64,000 nucleotides of DNA, from assembly GCA_002633025.1 (NCBI GenBank), contig NMRB01000487.1:290876-354875 (forward strand), in the 5' to 3' direction. Both the position numbers and the translations under genes were made by a program. Shown here one piece after another: positions 1-12,379 of this stretch. This stretch comes from Notospermus geniculatus. Taxonomy: Eukaryota > Nemertea > Pilidiophora > Heteronemertea > Lineidae. Within the stretch, counting starts at the first letter, position 1, and every line of letters begins with the position of its first letter. Under the pieces are notes generated by a model. That model was not told where the DNA came from, made no database searches, and was given only the letters and a program-made list of their open reading frames with translations.

Positions 1-60
1 AGAGTTTCAGATTGTAAAGTTCCACTTGAAAAAGACCCCGGTTGGGGTCGAAAATTCGTG
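1..60 (+). repeat. Retroelement tail with GACCCC hairpin, hammerhead-like
   Basis: A short hairpin (GACCCC-GGTT-GGGGTC) is followed by GAAA and preceded by TTGAAAA. The same block recurs inverted at 8678-8742 and, diverged, at 15030-15060. The order CTGA..GA, stem, GAAA resembles the core of a hammerhead ribozyme as carried by Penelope-like retroelements; this copy has lost the CTGA box. Family assignment is an inference. Confidence 0.4.
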
Positions 61-90
61 AATTCTGGAGATTGACTCTTGTTTATTATC

Positions 91-194
91 ATTGCACAAT
101 ATGAGGATCAAAATGGGCAATATTATTGCCAATCTTTCTCCTATCCATTGTGCCGGAAACACATGTCACCCATTTTGGGCCTCATATTGTGCAA
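91..194. repeat. Palindromic element
   Basis: An inverted repeat starts ATTGCACAATATGAGG and ends with its complement CCTCATATTGTGCAAT. It sits directly behind the retroelement tail at 1-90. It has no coding capacity and is likely a MITE. Nothing further is recognised from 195 to 486. Confidence 0.6.
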
Positions 195-486
195 TAATAT
201 TGCACGTGGATAGACCGCTTTAAACGTCGTCGAAAGGGCCTATTCGGTTGGTTACGAAAATTCTGTTGTACAAGACGAGTGAGGTTATTACACATGCATG
301 GTCGTACAGCTAGAAAATGTTTAAATGTCCGGGGAAGAAATGTCCCAAGAAGAATAGCCTAGCCAGGCATTGTTAGAGGATTGGCAAGGGTTAGTTACTA
401 GGGCCTATATAGGCCCAATCGACGCTTAATCCATTGAATACAATTTCCAAGGTCATCGATTTCAATATTCATCCTCCTAAGGCTTC

Positions 487-600
487 CCTTACATAGAAGT
501 ATACGGTATACGAAAACGCCGGTTAACAATGGCTTCACGGTCGTGAATCCTCGGGAAGCCTTTGTTAACCGGCGTTTTCGTATACCGTATACTTCAATGT
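487..600. mobile_element. Palindromic MITE, copy 1
   Basis: The arms read GAAGTATACGGTATACG and the complement, about 45 bp each with only a few mismatches, and close on a short loop around GGCTTCACGGTCGTGAATCC. Copy 2 of the same element lies 40 bp downstream. Confidence 0.75.
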
Positions 601-615
601 AAAGGAATCCTAAGG

Positions 616-750
616 CCCCGATTACATACAGGTAGAAGTATACGGTATACGAAAACGCCGGTTAACAATGGCTTCACGGTCGTCAATCTATTTAAAACCT
701 TTGTTAACCGGCGTTTTCGTATACCGTATACTTCTTTGTAATCGGGGCCA
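616..750. mobile_element. Palindromic MITE, copy 2, inside a second palindrome
   Basis: The same GAAGTATACGGTATACG arms as copy 1 are enclosed by an outer inverted repeat, GGCCCCGATTACA at the left and TGTAATCGGGGCC at the right. This is either one element with longer termini or a MITE inserted in another MITE. The stretch 751-954 shows nothing recognisable. Confidence 0.7.
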
Positions 751-954
751 AGGTATAAGCTAAAGGCGGCTCTCCATGTGACAGTTTTCTTGCGCAAGTT
801 GGCTCACAATGGGCACTTCACCATTATTTGTTCGTCACGGCTTACGCTGGGACCAATGACATAAACAACTGCTCGCAGTTGAATTACCCATACAGAGCCA
901 ACTTGCCGAAGAAAACCCCAGGAAAACTTGGCACGTGGAGAGTCGCCTTATGCC

Positions 955-1512
955 CGTTGTACACGGTAGGATGTTTTTGTACTAAAAATTATAAATGGGG
1001 CTTAAATGGGTGTTCACAATAGCCGTGGTTACACCTATCCAAAATCCCCGGGGTTTTTCCGAACCAGAAAAAACACGGCGTTGACACGGCGAGCGGTTAC
1101 ACTACTTAAAAACAACTCTGCATAATTAAGTGGCTGCTGGAGGCGTGAAATAGCCTATACGCATGCGCTTCACTCATCAATTTGCATCGCCGTCTGTCGG
1201 GGTGTGTGGAACTAGAAATAGACACGGGGATTTTGCGGTTACACTACATAGAATCTCCGTGCTTAAAATAGCCCTGGCGTTGCCCCTTCGAGATCGCTGG
1301 GGCTAATAAGCACGGGGATTTCAGGCACGGGTCTATTTAGACCCGGCGATTTACAGGTGTAACCGCAAAATCCCCGGGGAAAGCACGGAGATTTATGTAG
1401 TGTAACCACAGCTAATGCCTTTCAGCAAGGCAGTCAGTGGCCTATGACCGAAATCACCCTTCATGAGCCTCATTTATAATTTTTAGTACAAAAAAATCCT
1501 ACGTGTACAACA
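955..1512. mobile_element. Nested inverted-repeat element
   Basis: Outer arms lie at about 955-1000 and 1470-1512 (GTACACGTAGGAT at the right, TTTGTACTAAAAATTATAAAT shared in inverted form). Inner arms contain GCGGTTACACTACATA and its complement near 1235 and 1395, plus copies of CACGGGGATT. Several rounds of insertion of related palindromes explain it best. It has no ORF. Confidence 0.6.
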
Positions 1513-1636
1513 GGCATTAGGGTGGCCCAGGTCGCGCAAGATTACTTAATCATGGCCATGATCAATTGAAAGGTGTTGACGAACGCTGATGTACAGGTTA
1601 CCAATAGTAGAGTGGCTTGAGGAAAGTATATATTTG

Positions 1637-2930
1637 AGCAGGGCTTACTGTATTTTGCGTAATATTACGCCGATTTAGCGTAATATTACGCCAAGGGAGA
1701 ATTCATTATTTTGCTAGCATAGAAAGTAGTTCTTGAAAACTCGCGCAGTGATCCCATAACTCACAGAGATCCGCGACCACGTGGCTGACGAAGTGAGCAC
1801 CGTTACAGGCCTTATATGATTACTTGTGTCTGTAAATAAACAAACGAAAATGTAGGCCTAAATTTAAAAGAAATTAAGAAAGGAACAAATAAATTGTAGG
1901 CCTTGGCTACATATAGTCCATGAGCTCGAATTTAGGACATATCCGATTCAGCAACAGTAGGACCTACGTCCGGATTATACGCTTATGCCGGATCAGCCCT
2001 CCTCGGCGTCAAGGCCGGAAATGGGCAGGGGCGTCACGCATTTAGGAAAAAACACCGTAGGCTCCGACCGATAGACCTACTGATTCACATGTAAGCTATC
2101 TTACCCCATCTGTGGTTCTTGCAACATAAAACTGCAGAAGAGAGCTCTCATTTAGGGCGATCGCCGCATTTTGCCATGGGACCCGAAGATCTGCAGTCCC
2201 ACCAAGTGAGTTGAGCCCCCCCCCCAAAAAAAACACACTGCATGAATTCTCTGCCGGTATCACTATACATGTATTTACATAGGCCTACCTCTCTTCTGCC
2301 TCCTCCATGCATCATCGATCGATGGGTCTTTGCGATTAGGCCTATCCATAATATATACGCATGACGTCATGACGCTAGGCTACCTGTAGACACAAACATA
2401 GGCCTATTCGCCCGGCAGCACTCGGAAAAATTAAAAGCCCCACTCACAGCAGACGTCGTCATAAGAAATCAATATTACTCAACGACGCACAAGAGCGGAC
2501 GACGTCATCACGACACTGCGCGTGGCGAGTGGGGCTTTTAATTTTTCGGGTTTTCCCGGCGATGTTTCACTTTTGCCACTTGTTTCAGGATTGCCTCGCC
2601 AAAGTCAGTATTACCGCATTCGCGTCAATTTTCGTCTGTTTTGGTGGTGGGTACATGCTATACAAACAAAATAAGGATTACCTAGGTGGGCAGCTGATAC
2701 TGTACCTTCGACGAAGGTGGTTTATCAAGGCAATTTTGCATCGAATCGAGATGCAATTAGCAATAGTGAACACTCCCTCAGCGGAACTAACTGACCTCGT
2801 CCCCGAGATGCCGCACATGCATTGGGCGTATGTTTCTGCATAGGCATCGAAAAAGGTACCATGTTTCCCGGTTTTCCCCGCAGCATTACGCCAGGCGTAA
2901 TGATTACGCAAAATACAGTAAGCCTTTAAG
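1637..2930. mobile_element. 1.3-kb element with terminal inverted repeats
   Basis: The left end GGCTTACTGTATTTTGCG continues into ATATTACGCC; the right end near 2885-2930 carries the complement (CGCAAAATACAGTAAGCC). The interior has no recognisable transposase, so this is a non-autonomous element. A separate hairpin lies inside at 2427-2549. Confidence 0.55.
2427..2549. mobile_element. Hairpin MITE
   Basis: The arms GAAAAATTAAAAGCCCCACT and the complement flank about 80 bp containing GACGTC repeats. It lies inside the 1637-2930 inverted-repeat element, so it is a later insertion. Confidence 0.7.
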
Positions 2931-5879
2931 CAGATGGCAATGGAATAACACCTGACTCCTTCTCTCCGCATGATGGCAACATCATTGGCTAACTAGAAAT
3001 TGGCTTGTAGACCGCCCTTAGAAATTAGGCAAAGTTGACTGATCGAGAATTACTGAGTGGCAATGTAGAAAGTTCGGTCGATGGGCAAGGTTTTAGAGAG
3101 GATCAAGGTGTCATGGATTTGTAACACTAGAATTACAAAGCTCAGTAAAGATGCACATATAAAGCACCGCGGTATTGCCACTTTCCGTCGACAGCTGGCG
3201 CCACCGACACCATTCTCCAATACTGTAGTAAAGCCTTTCGCCCCAGTGTTGGAGAATGTATGATTTCACTACAATGCACGTAGTAGTATGCGTGGTTTAC
3301 CAAGTCGTCAATAGAAGTCTCCCTTTACGCAGGTAGGTGTAACGCAGGATTGGGAAGCAATACTGTGGAAAGCCACAATGTTTTAAAAATTAGAATTAGA
3401 AAGCTCAGTAAAATGCACATTTAATTGAAAGCCAGAATGTTTTATTTTGTTCATAATCAAACTGTACAACAAATATCTATACAATAAGAGGGAAGACGGT
3501 GCAGATTTGTTACACTCCTTCTGGAGATTGGGCATCATCCAAGTCATGAATGGTGATGTGATGTGTAGGCCAGGTATCAGTCTCTGTTTATAGCAAATAA
3601 AAACCGGGAAAAAATTGGTTCCAAGATGGTTTTGACAGGAAAATCCTTTGGTGACCTGGAATTCTATTTTTACACTGTGGAGGGATTCCCCCAATTGTCT
3701 CGACTTGCTGACTGTGTGACCCCGTTCCTGTTACAAAGGCAGTGGAATGGCCTAGATCCAGACTCCTCTTATCAGAGAAACAGTGCAGTGGGCAACCTAC
3801 GATGAACTCCTTCAGACTGGCAGAAGTATACACATGCAGCTGGCATGCCAAGTGGCAAAGTGGCAATGAGATTACTGCATAACCTTATTTGCTGTATTCA
3901 TCCCACAAAATTCTGCAAAATACATGTGCTCCAATAAAAACACCCTCCCGACAACACAACCGTAGGACGGGTAACATGCTAGTAGGTCATATTCGAACAC
4001 ACTAGTACATGTTGTGGCATAACTACTGCTGCTCCTATATCCATCACGACTGATGTTGACTGCAAGTACATGTACAATGCAATAGCTGGTGCAGTTGAAG
4101 AAGGTTTAGTTTGCGAACAATGTTTGAAGATGATGTATTCATTGTCAAGCATCAAGGATGGTGGAGCTAGATACATGTGATAGGCTATGCAGGTTATGAG
4201 CCAGTGCCAGAATCCTCACTTGAAACTAGGGAGTTTTTTTTCAGTGAGCTGTAATTGCCCGGCCGTGTGTCACTGTCAGTGTTAATTAAAACAGCAATGT
4301 AGCCTATCCTGTCTGAGATTCCCTTGACTGTTGACCCCAAACAAAGGAATGTGGCTGTGACACAAAACGTAAACTTTGCGGGAATTGATGCTTTCATGTG
4401 CATAGAAAAACATTAACCCTTGTATGACTGAAAATACATAATTTGGTACAATATATCCTTGCTACTGTCAGCATGCATCAACAACAGATCAGAATGCAAT
4501 ATGCTTAGAAACATTCCTGATGTTGACACTTTTAGTATTCTATCATCTAGCCCCACAATGATATTAACTGCATGCGAACTAATGCAAAAAATACCACATT
4601 AGTTTGGAGTTCCTTCTGAGGGGCTGTTCACCTAAGGGATCCCCCAAATTAATTTTGGGATATATCCACAATGGTTTGTGTCATTAGTGAGAATGGGAAT
4701 AGCTCAGTCATTCTAATAGTAGAAAGGCATGAAAGGGATGTACATTCAATACACTTATGATCCAGGCTCATATTTCCCGGCGGGGGGGGGCGCAAATGAA
4801 TGCATGTGGAATACATGTATCCTGCACATGAATGGAAAATCAGCATAATGCAAAAGCCACAAAACCACATCTTGGCTACCAAAGTCTTTATGACATAGCC
4901 AATACACATGGAGTTCCAGGATGCAAAACCCACTAACTCCTCAAACATGAACATCCCACTAACATGCTCATTGTATCTGTCCACCCAGGCCTACAACATA
5001 CAGGAACACCATCCCATGCACATAAAAAAGCAAAGCTATGTTTATTTATCTGAACTCTAAAGATCTCATACAAGGTCATCCATCATGGTTTTGGTGACAG
5101 ATTTAGCACATGGCGGCACACGGCAGCAATTACTTTCGTAAACTATCAGAGATCTTAGACACTCCCACATTTCTGTGAAAGTTGTCACTGGCTCATAACC
5201 TGTATGTGCTGATACTGTAAATCACACACATTGTCATTTGCCCCTTTTATTGTGTCCTGAGACTTGAAATACAGAAATCACCTTGCACGAAGTTGTGATT
5301 ATGGTATAATTACGACAGTCTCTCGTGTCTTGCTTCTTTGGCAAATTACTTTTTGACAGCATCCCGGGACCGCATCAAGTCCAATGGCACTTTGTAGGCC
5401 TACATGTAACAGCAAGATGGATCTTTTGGCACATTCCGTTCGTTTTTGAAAACTGGTTATTTTCATCCTGTAAAGAAAGAAGGAATGTGGTATTGAGTAC
5501 GAGGGAATAGGTATGAGTAATTTCCACATGACTTGCTTGGACACCAGAAAAAGAGCACAGTGATGCGTTGATAGCATAGCAGTAGTGCACTGCAGGTAGC
5601 CTACATCATGTACACAAAGAGTACAGATGATAAAAGCACTGCACAGATTACATGTGTAAACTTACCCTTTAAATAATCTAGGCCTAGCGAGTCTTTAAAT
5701 ATTAGCAGCAGCTGCTTGACACTTACTGAAAAAGACACCAACAACCTTTCGGCACACAGCATAGGCCTACTGTATACAAGGCGTGATAGTACGTCCTGAC
5801 CTAGGCCCATTGTATCTACTTCTATGTCACACAGGCAGGGCATTTGATTGATGGACATTGCACGAACTGACTATACAGT
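2931..5879. other. Non-coding stretch, nothing recognised
   Basis: Short open frames occur on both strands, but none is longer than about 110 codons, none shows a known motif, and no splice pattern joins them. A run of eight or more G lies near 4782. No inverted repeat longer than 20 bp was noticed. Confidence 0.5.
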
Positions 5880-6140
5880 GCTGCCATCTTTAGGCCTACG
5901 CCTAGGCCTACTGTAGCGTAGGCGTAGCCTAGACCGAGGGAGGCCCAGCATGCCCAGGCTAGGCCCAGCATGCCCAGGCTAGCACTTTAGGCCTAGGCCT
6001 AATGTGCTAGCTTAATAAGCTAGGCCTAGGGAGGCCCTGGCCCTAGCCTAGGCAAGTCAAATGATAGGCCTAGCATATGCCTAGGCATGCTAGGGAGGCC
6101 TAAAAAGCATAGGGATGCGCCTTAGCTTCACTGAGGCTAG
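5880..6140. repeat. Cluster of AGGCCTAGGCCT words
   Basis: The stretch is packed with the palindromic words AGGCCTA, CCTAGG and GCCCAGCATG, including a tandem pair GAGGCCCAGCATGCCCAG. These words occur throughout the window but are densest here. It looks like a degenerate short-unit repeat. Confidence 0.6.
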
Positions 6141-7115
6141 GCCTACCGACACCTGCCCTACCGAAAGGCGAGTCATCGGCCTACAAACACAATGACAATC
6201 GATGTCAATAATGGTAGGCCTCAATGCACACAGCATGCACACTGCATGCACTGATGATGACAGTAATGACAGACATAGACGGGGCTATGAGGCCAACAAA
6301 TATCGAATAACCTTACCTGGAAGCGTGACGTGAGCTGGCCATGGCAGTCGAGTCCATCAGTGACAGTGCCACAAATCACGCTGAATATTTAGGCCTATAC
6401 GAATTAACATGACTTGGTTAACACTGTAGCTATATCATTTCATACTAACAAAGTTGTAAAAGGATACACCAGCAAATATGTTCATCTAGGCCAACTTTAT
6501 TTTGATGACAAATTTCGGAGGAAAATCAACTCACCGTCCGGTTTGCGTAGCACATGTATGAGCAACCAATGCGCATGCTCCGTAGGTCTCAGTCACCAGT
6601 CGGAGCGTCTCGCCTCCGCCACTCTCCCGCCAATCCCACTAGCCCAGGAAAGTATGTCGTACCGTGTTGTGGGTTGCTGCACTTCTGCGGCGAAGTTGTC
6701 TGGCCTCTACGTTGGAGAGTGGCCCGTTCTCCAGTGGTTTAGTTACCCGGTTACCTGACGCAGCCATGCAGTTCGTCATGCATGTCATGAGATTTTTATG
6801 TTGATGAGCGCCGTGCGAACCGGCTAATGCGAACACTATAAGGCAACAAATTTCATCAAAATTTTACTGTTTATTGTGGTCAAATCACCCCAAGAATCAA
6901 TAGAGTTCTGTGTGATACGCATAAGAACCATTCCTGACAGTTTCGCCGCAAAACATGTTGAATTTCGTCTGTTAGGCCTATCCTGCGGAATGCACAGATT
7001 GGATGGAGTGAGATCGAGAGAAATTTAGTGAAAACAAGGAAGACCGCCCCATTGGGGTGGGGCGGTCTTAACAAGTTAGATGGTGAGGACGTCCATGCCT
7101 CGTACAAGAAGGCCT
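6141..7115. other. Non-coding stretch with one strong hairpin
   Basis: No gene is recognised. At 7038-7070 there is an 11-bp perfect stem, AAGACCGCCCC pairing with GGGGCGGTCTT. The GC-rich part at 6530-6770 has open frames on the plus strand but no motif or homology that I recognise. Confidence 0.4.
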
Positions 7116-7235
7116 GGACCCATATTCATAAAACCCTGCTAGGCTTAGTTGCCTGCTAAAGTGCCTAGTTTGTAGAGGCCAATGCACACAACTAGCAGCC
7201 AACTAAGCTAGCAGGGTTTTATGAATATGGGCCCT
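7116..7235. mobile_element. MITE with CCCATATTCATAAAACC termini
   Basis: The arms CCCATATTCATAAAACC and complement enclose a TAGTTG-rich core. A second copy of the same family lies at 21951-22068 inside the DIRS leader, which shows that the unit is dispersed. Confidence 0.8.
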
Positions 7236-8640
7236 GGTCTATTAAAGCAGTCTGCGCCAGAATGCTGGATGACCGCACTTATCAGTGGATGCGATGTTTT
7301 TGTGGAACCCACAATTTCTCCATGAATTTGCTGTTTGCCAGTATTTTCCCTCTGACTGGACCACTCTGTGGCCCAAAGTGCCGTTTTTCTACATCAGTTG
7401 CAGATTTCGTGACCGACGCAAACATATTCACTTTTGCGGTTTCCGATACGATACGGGACGCGGCAAAAGCCAGGTATTTGCTAATGTCATCCGGCCTGCT
7501 AACCAATTATTCCACGAGTAAACAACTAACCACTCCTATTAGAAGGCTACACGGCAGCAGGGGTACGTTCTCACCCGAAGAAACCAATGGCAATGGACTT
7601 ATTGCAGGTGACGGAAAAGGACTCTTCTAAACAGAATGTGGATGGGCGGAGGAGAGAGATTACAGCTTTGGCAGGTGGCGTGCAAGGCTTCGATCAAACT
7701 GGAATGTGCATGTGTGTCCTTATACAACCTCAACCACTTCTAACTATTCTGAGAACATCAGGGGTTCTTAATGCTCCCTCTTTTTGTCACCGCAAAGAAA
7801 CCCCTGAGATACAGTAGCGGACATAGGCTACACAGAGGGAATTCAGGTTTTCATTCAAGGCAAAATTCCCGCTTCTTTATTCCGATATATCTGTATCAAA
7901 AGTATTTGAAGTCAGTCCACTCTTTTCTAGTCTGACAGCTTTTCGCTGAAGTCAGATACTGGATATCACGAGAACGGCGAAAATATCGAAAGGGGCTGGG
8001 CAGAAATGAAGGGTTGTTCGGCATAACTCTGAAAATACTGTTTCGATTTGCTTGAAACTTGCACAGATGATGCTTTGTAGTGAATGTTTAACACCTATGA
8101 TGGCACAAAAACAATTACACCACTCTTTGCTAATTGAATTAGGGAGACAATGCCAGATTTCAGAGGCCTAGAAAGACTAGGAATAGTCATTATTTCACCG
8201 CACAATTTCACATGGGCCTGTGTCACATAGAATGCCAACAAGTTTGTGTGATTTATGTTAACTATTTGAATAATTTTGTACAAAAAAATGGTATTTAAGA
8301 TTTTTGGTTCACAGGCCCTACAGTTGCAAGTTGAACAAGCTTTTACGAAGCCATTCAGCCAATGTGAAACTGACCACAGGCCTGGGAACCAGGGATGTCA
8401 CCAAAGATGACCCAATTATGTGCATTGATAGCAGAAAATGCACACTTCACATGAATCACCTTAGGTTGGAATGTTGTTGGTCGAAAAGTATTTTCAGTTT
8501 GTATTGGAAGCATTTAATGCAGCGTGGGACATGACATCATACATTGAATCAACTGTTAAATGCTTGGACAAGCGACCCTCATGTCATGCATCCTAACAAC
8601 ATTCAACCCGAAAGTAATTCATATGAAATGTAACCTCAGT
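7236..8640. other. Unassigned stretch including an inverted-repeat arm
   Basis: Open frames on both strands at 7262-7630 show no motif I know. The segment 7975-8085 (CAGAAAT, TTTCGATTTGCTTGAAACTT) is repeated in inverted orientation at 9475-9600, so the intervening 1.4 kb may be one larger element. Confidence 0.4.
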
Positions 8641-8742
8641 GTATGATAAATAAAAAGGCAATTTCCAGAGTGTTGAATTTTCGACCCCAACCGGGGTCTT
8701 CTTCAGGCTGGAACTTTACAATCCGAAACTCTAGAACAGACT
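8641..8742 (-). repeat. Retroelement tail with GACCCC hairpin, hammerhead-like
   Basis: On the minus strand it reads CCTGAAGAAGACCCC, loop GGTT, GGGGTC, GAAAATTC. It is the inverse copy of 1-90, including about 25 bp on each side. CTGAAGA fits the hammerhead core pattern C-U-G-A-N-G-A, with one extra A before stem II. A Penelope origin is inferred. Confidence 0.45.
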
Positions 8743-9129
8743 GAGCTGAAACCCAAATGTAGACATGAAGTATCCCATCCAAACAGGACGTGACAGCAAT
8801 TAAGGAAAGAAAAGAGTACAAGCCCCAAAAGGTGGTTGCTCAACCTAACAGAAATGTAATTAGTGAATGTAAGGCTTGACTAGGCTGAAGGGAAAATATA
8901 GCTTGGAGGATTTAAACTAACAGTATAATTATACTAACAGTACAATACCCCCAAGACCATAGAAAGAGTAATTTATATTAAATAAATGTAGGAAGTGATA
9001 ACAAATTAGGCCTAGAAAATAAATGAAAAGCATGATAATAAGAAATGAAGGGGCAACAGTAAAGAAAGGGAGCCTATAGGTGAACAGCACCTACAAAACC
9101 TGACCAACGAAAAATTAGAAACAGACCAT

Positions 9130-9365
9130 CATGGACAAAGACATAGGCCTAAAAAGAGGAACCCTGTCCTCCAAGGAAAAGGGTCTACTAAAGGGAAAAG
9201 AGGGGTTGCAAAGCACTGACCTGCGAACAGAAAAGGAGAAGAGCAATGGAAGACAACGCCTAGAAAAAGGACCCCTGTCCCCCGGCCCGAGCTACAGTCT
9301 TCCAAAGCAAATAGGAGAAGAGCAATGGCAGACAAGGCCTAGAAAAAGGACCCTTTTTCTAGGTT
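9130..9365 (+). repeat. Short tandem repeat of about 100 bp units
   Basis: The phrase GGAGAAGAGCAATGG followed by CCTAGAAAAAGGACCC occurs twice, at about 9235 and 9320. A weaker unit lies near 9165. The frame running through it (9131-9463) encodes a low-complexity charged peptide and is not believed to be a gene. Confidence 0.5.
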
Positions 9366-9474
9366 GGTTCACAAGTGTTCTGATTGGTGCACCGCAACTC
9401 GAGGTGCGAGAGAAACAGAAATACTGGCGAAGTTCTCCATGGGTTTGTCCGTACGAAGTATGAGGTAGTACAGA

Positions 9475-9600
9475 CACATGGTAGTCCATGATGCATCTGT
9501 GCAAGTTTCAAGCAAATCGAAACAGTAGTTTCAGAGTTATGCTGAACTTGTAACAACCCTTTATTTCTGCCCAGCCCCTTTGGCATATTTCTTGAGATTT
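9475..9600 (-). repeat. Inverted copy of 7975-8085
   Basis: It contains GTGCAAGTTTCAAGCAAATC and CCCAGCCCCTTT, which read as the complement of 7975-8085. It is either the right arm of a 1.6-kb element or an independent copy. Confidence 0.5.
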
Positions 9601-9643
9601 GCTATTATCATCATTTTGTCTGGATATTTTGTGGAATTTTTTT

Positions 9644-10008
9644 CTCTTGCAACAACATATTGAATGAGGGTATAATCTGCAAGCGTTTGGATACAGAAGT
9701 TGATATTCCTACAGCTGAGATTCAAGTTTCATGTTTTTGAGGTTTTCCAGTGACAATTTTGAGATTATCCAACAATCGTTGTATTGCTCGCCAACTGTAA
9801 GATGAAATTGGATCAGATAGACAACAAGGTCCTAAATCAACTCCAGCAAAAAATCACTTTCAACCTAGTCACTTCATAAATATTGCAAAATCTCAAAACC
9901 GTGGGAAATATCAAAATCATGAAAAGTTGAATTCCTGCTTTTGGCGAATCAGTATCAGCATCCAAACGTCACCTGATTATACCCTCATTCAACATGTTGT
10001 TGCAAGAG
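9644..10008. mobile_element. Foldback element
   Basis: The left end CTCTTGCAACAACATATTG is matched by the right-end complement CAACATGTTGTTGCAAGAG. The arms are about 55 bp with few mismatches, and include GAATGAGGGTATAAT. The 250-bp centre has no ORF. Confidence 0.75.
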
Positions 10009-10177
10009 CAAAACGTTGAGGCTGAGACATTCGGAAAGACGTCATTGAAAGCAGACGTTCAGATGCTACAGCCAATCAGAAGAAGCATGTGGCATGGGAT
10101 CTCTTGTTAGGTTAAGTTGGGGAAGTTGCGCTTGTTCAGCACCGTGTTGTGCGTGACACAACGATACAATCTGCGTG

Positions 10178-10880
10178 TAAAGCCTAGTTCGACCATCGCT
10201 AGCGACCGACGCGTGTCCTTGCGTTGGACACCGATCCCGTCGTACGATTTTGTCCACGTCCCACCGCTGGAGTGTGATTGCTCTCGCGATAATTTTTAGT
10301 TACATGGGTCATTACGTAACAACGGCGTAACCTATTTTCAACTCCGTATTACCGCCGTGGCATTTAAATTCAGTGCCTTTCGATGCATAAACATGAGCCT
10401 AGATGATCCCATGACCACAAAACTCTTCATTCATTGGTAGGTCGCCGCGATCGGACGCAGAGAGTTCAAATTGGTTGAACTCTTGAAAATCGCTCGCCAA
10501 GGAGTCGTGCGTCCTGACGGCGATGACAATCGCAGAACCACGCTGGAGTATGAATCAACACGACTTTGTCGGCGTCCAGATTTTGGTCGTGCGTCGGACG
10601 CCGATGGTCGTGCGTCGAAGTATAAACTAGGCTTAAAGCCTAGTTGATACTTCGACGCAAGACCATCGGCGTCCAACGCGCGATTAAATCTGGACGCCGA
10701 CTTCGCGGAATTGATTCATAATCCAGCGTACTTTAGCGACAGCGAGCCGTTATGAAATGGCTCAAGTAATTACAGTTTCACGATCGGACGCCGACCAAAT
10801 CGCACGACGGGGTCGGCGTCGAACGAAGATCGCGCGTCTGTCGCCAGCGATCTTCGTGCGCCGAAGTATGAATTTGGATT
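10178..10880. repeat. Cluster of three copies of a CTTCGACGC MITE
   Basis: A partial copy lies at 10178-10260, an inverted copy at about 10450-10631, and a long copy at 10638-10880. They share ATACTTCGACGC termini, GACGCCGAC and ATCGCACGACGGGG blocks with the clean copy at 53661-53904. The last two are separated by TTA only, which fits the target preference of PIF/Harbinger elements. Confidence 0.65.
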
Positions 10881-11100
10881 TACGCCCGCCATCTTAAGGT
10901 CGCGAGAGGACAATTATATCTTTAGACTGTGCAAGTCAGATTTGACGTGTATGCCCTTGTTTGACCGAAAAAGTGAAGGGAAGAAAAGTTGTAGAGAATA
11001 ATTCCTGCTAAAACAAATGATCACACCACTGAGTATTGGTGTGGTCATAAATACGTATAAGTTTGGTTTGTTCGTAGATGTCATTTAAATGAGACCAGAC

Positions 11101-11219
11101 TAAGGGCCTTATGCACGGGTTGCACTTTCATTAACGTCTGGCTTTTCGCAATGCTTCAAGTATAAAGTCTAACTTAAGCTATACTTTAGGCTAAAGTGCG
11201 GTCCGTGAATACGGCCCTT
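11101..11219. mobile_element. MITE with GGCC-TAT-CAC termini
   Basis: The left arm GGGCCTTATGCACGGG and the right arm GTGAATACGGCCC are complementary with mismatches. It abuts a sister element at 11221. Confidence 0.6.
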
Positions 11220-11220
11220 T

Positions 11221-11463
11221 GGCCCGTATACACAGCCCACACTTTAGCCGTACTTCTGGAATAGTGTAACTTTTGCTGTACTTTGCTCATGCACACGACT
11301 CCACTTTCGTGAAAGTGACACTTTCAAAGCCCCAAATGAAAGTGACTGCCAAGTGAGAATTCCAAGCTGAACTCTCTGAAAGTTATACTTTAGCCTCACT
11401 CTACAAAGTGCGACTTTTCTAAAAAGTGGAACTTTCGGAAAGCGTGGGCTGTGCATACGGGCC
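11221..11463. mobile_element. MITE with GGCCCGTATACACAGCC termini
   Basis: The arms GGCCCGTATACACAGCCC and GGGCTGTGCATACGGGCC enclose 190 bp rich in CACTTTC and GAAAGT words. It is related to its left neighbour at 11101-11219, with which it lies end to end. Confidence 0.75.
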
Positions 11464-12379
11464 TAGGAGTAGAAAAGGAAGGAGTCGCATACCCTTGGTA
11501 CACAGGCCACATGTGGATGGCGTAACATCAGGCCAGTTGGCTAGAACAAAATCTTTAAAAATCGCAATGGATCAAATAAAACAGGCGAAACGTTCGGGTG
11601 TTAATTGTCGTGCTACCTATTACAGGTCTATGTATACGTATATTGCCTCGAGAAATACTGTGTAAATGGAAACGCCTGTTTCTTATTTCATTACTGTAGG
11701 CAATCATAATAGGGTTTCATATGTATCACATGTTTGGGGCAAAATGGATGTAACGGACGTAATACGGGGAAAACATTTCAGAGCTTGTGTTCGAAATCAG
11801 TAAGTGCAGAACAGTGTAACTCGACTGAAAGGGTTTCATGGACGACGACATACGTTGTAAGTACTTTCCCATGGTTGTTGTGTTCTTGTTCTTCTGCGTT
11901 CATATTTTGATGATTAGACCCTGCGTTCATGGGGTATTCGAAGAACCTGGACGATGGACGGTTGATGATGGACGATGGACGGCTCCTTTCAGCATAATGG
12001 ATCTCCACCACCTGGATGATAATTGTCGCATTTCCGACATACCTCCAAGACGTAAAAAAACACGCCGCAAGAATTTAAATGAAAAATTGCACCAAATCAA
12101 AGTATGTCGTGCAAGATTTATACAATATCATCCTGGGTGCATTTCGTCATTTTCACGAATTTTCTCTTTGCATGGCAAGTTTGATGCCTTGGGACATTTC
12201 CGGGAAATAGCCGTACAGTGGGATTATTGCTGGAAAGGGCTGGAAAATTAATGCTATACCGACTATAATTCGGGAATGGGGAGATAGGGTGTCTACAAAA
12301 CTAAGACCTAAGACCTACAAAAGTAAGACCCACTGTGTAAAAGTAAGACCATGTTATAAAAGTAAGACCCCACTGTCTA

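Noticed and set aside
7262-7630. 122-codon plus-strand frame
   Set aside because: No motif, no splice continuation, and an equally long antisense frame; not supported as a gene.
9131-9463. 110-codon frame
   Set aside because: Made of tandem repeat units of low complexity.
11838-12251. 137-codon frame starting MDDDIRCKYF
   Set aside because: It runs across a dispersed inverted repeat (GACGATGGACGG arms) also found at 14.2 and 38 kb; no domain.
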